Origin: Lingula anatina
Taxonomy: Eukaryota; Brachiopoda; Lingulata; Lingulida; Lingulidae
Reading direction: 5' to 3'
DNA: 64,000 nt
Assembly (NCBI RefSeq): GCF_001039355.2
Contig: NW_019775469.1
Location: 972,210 to 1,036,209, forward strand
The translations under genes and the position numbers were made by a program. The notes below the pieces were generated by a model. It saw nothing but the letters and a program-made list of their open reading frames with translations, searched no databases and was not told where the DNA came from. Shown here one piece after another: positions 58,700 through 64,000 of the stretch. The stretch's first letter is position 1, and every line of letters begins with the position of its first letter.

Positions 58700-61600
58700 C
58701 CAAGTGAGTATGGATACACAGGAATAGTTTTTTCCTTTGTTTTTGGATGAAATCGCAGTCCTCCTCATTAAGTGCATTGCTAACTCCTGTAATTAAAACA
58801 CATTTCCCCAAGGAAGGATACTTTGTACAAGAAAATTAACTCGAGGCCGAAGAAAAGGAAAATTTGTGTAAAGCTGTAACATCGCATAGGATGACTTTGG
58901 TGGGAGGATCCTTGGTTCTCTATATCGCATCATTATCGCTAAAGTGAGTTTATTTCTACTAAGACAAATGGATTTGGCGAAGAGTAACTCGTATTTGCGC
59001 CAATTTTTTTCCAAATAAATACGGAACTTTGAAATGAATGTCTTATCATCCTAGCACCTTGCTGTTGGCACTCTTTAATGCATTTTATGGTGAGGCCCGC
59101 ATTGAATGAATGTACGATCTAGACCCGCGTACTTGCGCCCAAAAATAAAAAAATATCTAGGAATTTATCGGGGTTTTTTTACTTATTAGTAGAATACCTG
59201 TGAAAGGTGCGAAATGTCGAATGGTCACGTGATCAGATAGGAAGAAAGTCCGGTATTGACTTTGATCCAAAATAATAATATTATATACCTTGCTCTTTCT
59301 TTATTTATATTACTTTAAAAAAGCGAATTGGGCAATCTAAAAATTTTTCAGAATAATGTTATATTTCGAAATATATTATAAAAGTGTTCAATATAGAAAT
59401 AATAAAACTTTGTTAGTATGGCATCTTTCTTCTCGCCCCCAAAAATATGCAGTCGCAAAAGAAATAAATTGCCGTTGGGGTTTCTGCAAATTACGTCGGA
59501 ATGACCGTTACTTCGTTATGGAATGGAGTTATCAACTCGTGCTACTTCAATCCTATCGTCTTTTATTGTCCACGCTAATGGTCCGTTTAATGGCAGTTGA
59601 CATTTTACTTGCCCTTTTTGGATCTCACTCACTACATGGTTTCATTTTGATCATTGTCATTGTAGAATTTGATTAGTGCCTGGCGTTTCTTTCATTTTTC
59701 TCGTCATTCCCTGTTAGCGGTTTTAAGGTTTTCTGCATATTGCTGTTTTTTCATTCCTTTTTTCCTTTTTTTTTTCACTTTCCACAACAGATAAAATTTA
59801 TTTAAATGGCTTTGTCCGTTTATTAGTGTGGATTTTACATTTAATATTTGAGTTCTATTAAGGCTGTTCAATCAACTGAAGATTTTGTGCATTTTCTAGT
59901 TCAGAGATGATGACGAAATTTCCAAAATGAAAATGAAATACAAATGACGAAATTTAATTCACACTATTAAATCATAACGCGTGACCTTGACTGAGGCATA
60001 TTAGCGTGTGACCTTGACTCGAACAACTTGGAAATGCCCGGTTTCCATACAGGGAAAAACAAGTAGATTAACTTAAACGCTTTCATTGCAGTCGATACAT
60101 TAATAGAACCGGTTTTATAAACCAGAAAATCTTTTCAAAATAAAGTCACACACGCCCGTGACTGGCGACAATATGTATCACGGGTCAAAGAAGTTTTACC
60201 GGAGAAATTCCAACTCTGCGTATTTGTCCAGCTCAATTACCGGTGAGTTGGATAACGGTCGATACTTGGATTAAAATGCCCAGAATGCGATTGTTCTTGG
60301 GTCAATTGTGCATCAACGTCTTCGTAACATGATATAGCGGTCTCTTTGTACCGCCGCTAACCTTGTCCTGTACAAATTTACCTCGCTTGGCAAAACTTGT
60401 TCCAGATTGTTTTCCCACGATGAAAAATATAAGCGAAACTGTTATTATGATCGAAGAAGTTTATTTCACTTGCAATATGTATGCTAGTATATCTGTAAAG
60501 ATTATGAAAAAAAGGACAGATATACGTACAGTATTCCATTTGAGAAATGTTAAAAAGAGGCCAATCTTACTTCAAAATGTGAAATGTAAAATTCTAAGTA
60601 ATAAACAGACAAAGCCATTCAAAGTAAATTTTATCTGCAGTGGCAAGTAAAAAACAAAATTAAAAAAAAAATTAAATTCAATCTTCAAAACTGTTGTTCA
60701 TTGCAAGTTATTTTTCTTCAAATTCTAAAAATTACGTTTAGATGACTTAAGTTTAAATATTAGTTGCTCGGTATTGATACATGTCACTCCGAGTTCGTGT
60801 CATCGGTAGTGGTGGGTTCCTTTTTCACAGAATAAAATTATGTTGTGAATGAGGAATTATTGAATAAACACAAGTAAACTTTCCCCAAAGCTGCTTAACT
60901 TTTGTAAAGAAATAAGATCGGCGCATACAATGAAGCTCGGAAGAAGATGGAGACAAGAGACGCAAATAAGTCGATGCCTCCAGACATCCCCAGATAGTAA
61001 CTCGTCTGGGCACTAACCTTGGTTTTACGTGTCGGGTGCTGTTTTGCGAAATGAATTAAACGAAATATAACAAGGAATGGTAATAGTCAAGAAATCGATT
61101 TGCAAGAGGCAAAAATGGCGCAAAACACTGATGGCTATATAAAGCGGTTATTTTCCCATAAATTACCATATTCAAACAGGACACATTATTTCAATGCCTT
61201 TATAATAACGGCACAAATACACCTACGCTACAGACCAAAAAGAAATGAAAGGGAACAAGGCACGTGTATTTTAAAAATGACAACCCATGGTTTTTCGCAG
61301 ACCGGAAGGAGGGATGGCGCGCGGATTTGTGTTTGCTCAGAGATTAATAACAAAAACCTCCCACTGATCAATAATTGTCCTTGTTTTATGTCGACTAAAT
61401 CATATTGTGAGGAAGTGCAAGGAAACCAAATGCGCGTATAAAGTATAAAGGGAAATCAAAAATCATCAGTAAATATTATTCGATTTCCAGAATAAGCATT
61501 ATGATTTGATTGCTGTAGGAAATTGACGTCTGTTTCAGGAGACAAGCCTTTTTCTGTGCCAAAATGACGTGGGAATTGTTGATTTACTCAGGGAGACATG

Positions 61601-61770
61601 TTACAAATAGGAAGATATGAAAAGTTGAGAGATTTTCTCATACAATAATTGGTCTTACCGTACGAGCAAATATTAAATAATAAAATCAAGGAATTCAGCG
61701 AAAGGGTAGCTGGATAAATGATTAATCTGAATGCCTTTTTTCTCTATAACTTTTAAACTGCTCCAAAAGA
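58700..61770. other. No gene recognised
   Basis: Open frames of 106 codons (+, 59,356-59,676), 95 codons (+, 60,363-60,650) and 113 codons (+, 61,100-61,441) occur. None shows a domain, a signal peptide with matching downstream exons, or repeated conservation in the window. I leave them uncalled. Confidence 0.5.
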
Positions 61771-61771
61771 C

Positions 61772-61930
61772 CAGTGGCGGATTTAAGGGGGACCTCTTGA
61801 TATAAGAATTTTGAAGAGCTGAATCGTAGTTCTAAATACGAAATGGCACCATTTGCCCTTCAAGATACCGAACCCGACACCAAGGGGCAAGGGTTGGCGT
61901 CGCATCCGAGGCCTGCCGTTCTTAAAAAAA
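61772..61930. mobile_element. CAGTGGCGG-end element, partial
   Basis: Begins CAGTGGCGGATTTAAGG and shares interior words (GAATTTTG, AGTTCTAAA, AAATGGC) with 39,631-39,894. It is diverged and its right end is undefined. Confidence 0.5.
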
Positions 61931-62680
61931 CTGGACAGTAAGGAAGTGTTACATTTCATGATTGATTGCATTTGAGGGAGCATCTGCTAGAGCTGTAACA
62001 TTCTTATCCTTTCATTCCTTTTATGCACACTGAGGTGAATTTTTCTTCATGACAAGTGCGATCACACCCGCCATAGTGAATTCAGTATCTTTCAGTATTT
62101 TTCTTGAGATTTTTAAAGCATTTTTGCTGTTCTGCATGACACACAACTGCATTCGTTCACTTGTGCTGCTCTTAATTAAGAGTCAATCTAACAATTTCCG
62201 ATTTAAGGTCGTCTAAGAAAATTGGCCCGCGAAGAAGTTGTCGACACATTTTATTATCCGAAGCAACTTTGTGGTCGTGACTTGTCTGACTTTCTTTCTT
62301 TTTTTTTTTTTTTTCTTTTCTCAGTATTCACATTTGTGGAAGTTTTGTTTTCCGCTTGAATTAATTCCTGAAGTCTTCTAATGTCTGAATGCGGCACTGC
62401 ATGAAATTTGTAAACACATCTATCAAGCGACACCAGGACGAAGCCGGCTTTTCACTTTGGTCAAAAGCAGACGTTGTGTGGAACGCTCAACCCTCGCGGG
62501 ACCGGTACATTAACCCGTACGTAGCTTGAGGCGAACGCCGGACGTGGCAGCTCATTTCATTAGCGACTGTGAACTGTTTTATGGCATTTCAGTCATAGTT
62601 TCTGCTTTGTGTTCTCTTTAGAGAACCCCCATATAATCATTTGGCACTCACTGCTTTACGTGGTTTAATTTAACCAGACC
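61931..62680. other. No gene recognised
   Basis: Nothing beyond a T run at 62,300-62,316. Confidence 0.5.
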
Positions 62681-62681
62681 A

Positions 62682-62905
62682 GGCCCCAGTCTCACAAAAA
62701 AAAAGTCAGTTCCCTGGCTTATTTGACTAGGATTTACACGAGAGTGCTGTTACACTGCTACTGATAGGGTAAGATGTGCCCATGTGACTATGTAACCTCG
62801 GTAATTTAAATTTTAAAAAAAGTTCTCTGACTAAGAAGTTAGAAGACTTAGAACTTTTAAAAAGTTCTTAGTCAGAGAACTTTTTTTTCTGTGAAACCAG
62901 GGCCA
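62682..62905. mobile_element. Small MITE with A/T-run ends and internal hairpin
   Basis: CAGGCCCCAGTCTCACAAAAA at the left faces TTTTTCTGTGAAACCAGGGC at the right in inverted orientation. Inside, 62,817-62,839 and 62,861-62,884 (AAAGTTCTCTGACTAAGAA and its complement) form a near-perfect stem. No coding potential. Confidence 0.65.
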
Positions 62906-64000
62906 GAATATCAGCAGCAACTTCGATTGCGTGCCAAGAAAACTAATTTCATGTTCTTTTCAGTCCTGAAGCACCGATCTGTGTAAGACGAACAGTCGTG
63001 GGATTAAATTGCAAAAAAAAAGAATATTGTCTTGAATGGTAATTTTTTATATATATGCTCGATTTTTGTAGCGTTTCTCAACTGAATGCTTGGTAATGGG
63101 ATAGTATAGGAAATAGAAGATACAGAAATGAAAAAAGATTTTCTGCTCTGCTGCACAAAGCCTGGGTTTATTAGATTGTCTCTACCACAAACTCCGTACT
63201 GGATGAGTGTTATTAAAGTAGCTAAAGGTTTTTTCATTTTTGAAAGTTATTTTCAATGTTGCCGAGGCACAGGCAGCCCAAAACTGACAATGACACTGAA
63301 ACATGGCAGTTAAAAGTTTTTATTTCAAATTGGAAGAAAAGTTTTGTGTATTTGTTATGACAAATCCGACTGACGAAAGGTCATACGATTGTGATGAAAT
63401 AAGTTGATTCATTGCAGTATTAATAATTGGGAGAATTAATTGATTTGCTACGCAACATTAATAAATTAATAGATTAATAACAGCTGAAACTTTTAATAGT
63501 AACTTCACAAAGAAATCGGTTTAAACGCTAAAATTTCTTGTTTATGAAGCCGTGTTGCCCTTCCACATGTCCGTTTGCCAAAAAGTCCAAATACTTTGTC
63601 CACTTGATAAAGTCGACGTTGAACTAGTATTGGTCTAAGAGCGCTTAACATGCGACTGACCCATAGTAAATCGCAACTGACATGCCTCAATTGGCCATCA
63701 TCACCACTGACAGTAACTATGACTATTAATTGCATCGCAATTTGTTTTTTCAACTTTTTAATTAAAAACCCGGTATAAAACGGGGTAAGCAGTATTTATT
63801 TATTTATTTATTTTTATTTTTATTTATTTTTTTTTTTGTTTTTTTTTTTTTTTTTTTTTTGTAAAACGCATCTAAGAACGCATTCAGAACAGCGAACTAA
63901 TAACAGATCTGCGGATCAAATATGGCCACCCACTAAAAAGCTTGCCGCTTAATTCCCGATTAGGGTCTGAATAAATTTCCTGCGGGAATTACTCAACAAG
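62906..64000. other. No gene; AT-rich tail with T runs
   Basis: A TTTA tract and long T runs lie at 63,795-63,861. The short open frames on both strands have no recognisable content. Confidence 0.5.

Noticed and set aside
61100-61441. 113-codon plus-strand frame with a favourable ATG context
   Set aside because: No recognisable domain, no second copy, no splice continuation.

Overview
This is an AT-rich, repeat-rich, gene-sparse piece of an animal nuclear genome. The genes are split by GT-AG introns, use AATAAA polyadenylation signals and TATA boxes, and sit among MITEs, a Tc1/mariner relative, a tRNA-derived SINE and many microsatellites. EIF3G and C12orf57 homologues place it in Metazoa. 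The secreted EF-hand family, the somatomedin-B/Cys-module surface protein and the repeat types suggest a marine invertebrate, most likely a lophotrochozoan such as a mollusc. The sequence alone does not settle the phylum.

Layout. 0-18.3 kb is mostly repeats: two copies of an array with a period near 146 bp whose units carry AGGTCA pairs (1-625 and 16.7-17.9 kb); a decayed 3' end of an EF-hand gene (1.2-1.8 kb); a candidate TIR element (2.3-3.9 kb); a cluster of diverged complex repeats (4.4-9.6 kb); a fold-back Tc1-like element (10.5-12.2 kb); and a TIR element at 13.8-14.4 kb. 18.6-21.9 kb (+) holds a three-exon gene for a secreted, probably lipid-anchored protein with a somatomedin-B-like knot. 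24.1-25.0 kb is a perfect inverted repeat that ends exactly inside a truncated EF-hand gene. 25.0-46.4 kb (-) is a tandem cluster of one truncated and two intact genes for a secreted protein with eight EF-hand-like units. The copies are similar enough that paralogue comparison shows clean transposon insertions and their target duplications. 46.4-49.1 kb is an insertion containing a tandem repeat of about 180 bp. 49.7-58.5 kb is a divergent housekeeping pair, C12orf57 (-) and EIF3G (+), sharing a 350-bp intergenic region. I recognise no gene in 58.5-64 kb.

Function. The EF-hand paralogues have a signal peptide and no membrane segment, so they are candidate extracellular calcium-binding or buffering proteins, perhaps haemolymph, mucus or biomineral-matrix components; that role is inference. 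EIF3G encodes an RNA-binding subunit of translation initiation factor 3, and C12orf57 a small conserved protein. Single undetermined bases (n) occur near 16522, 30008, 32660, 48032 and 58222.
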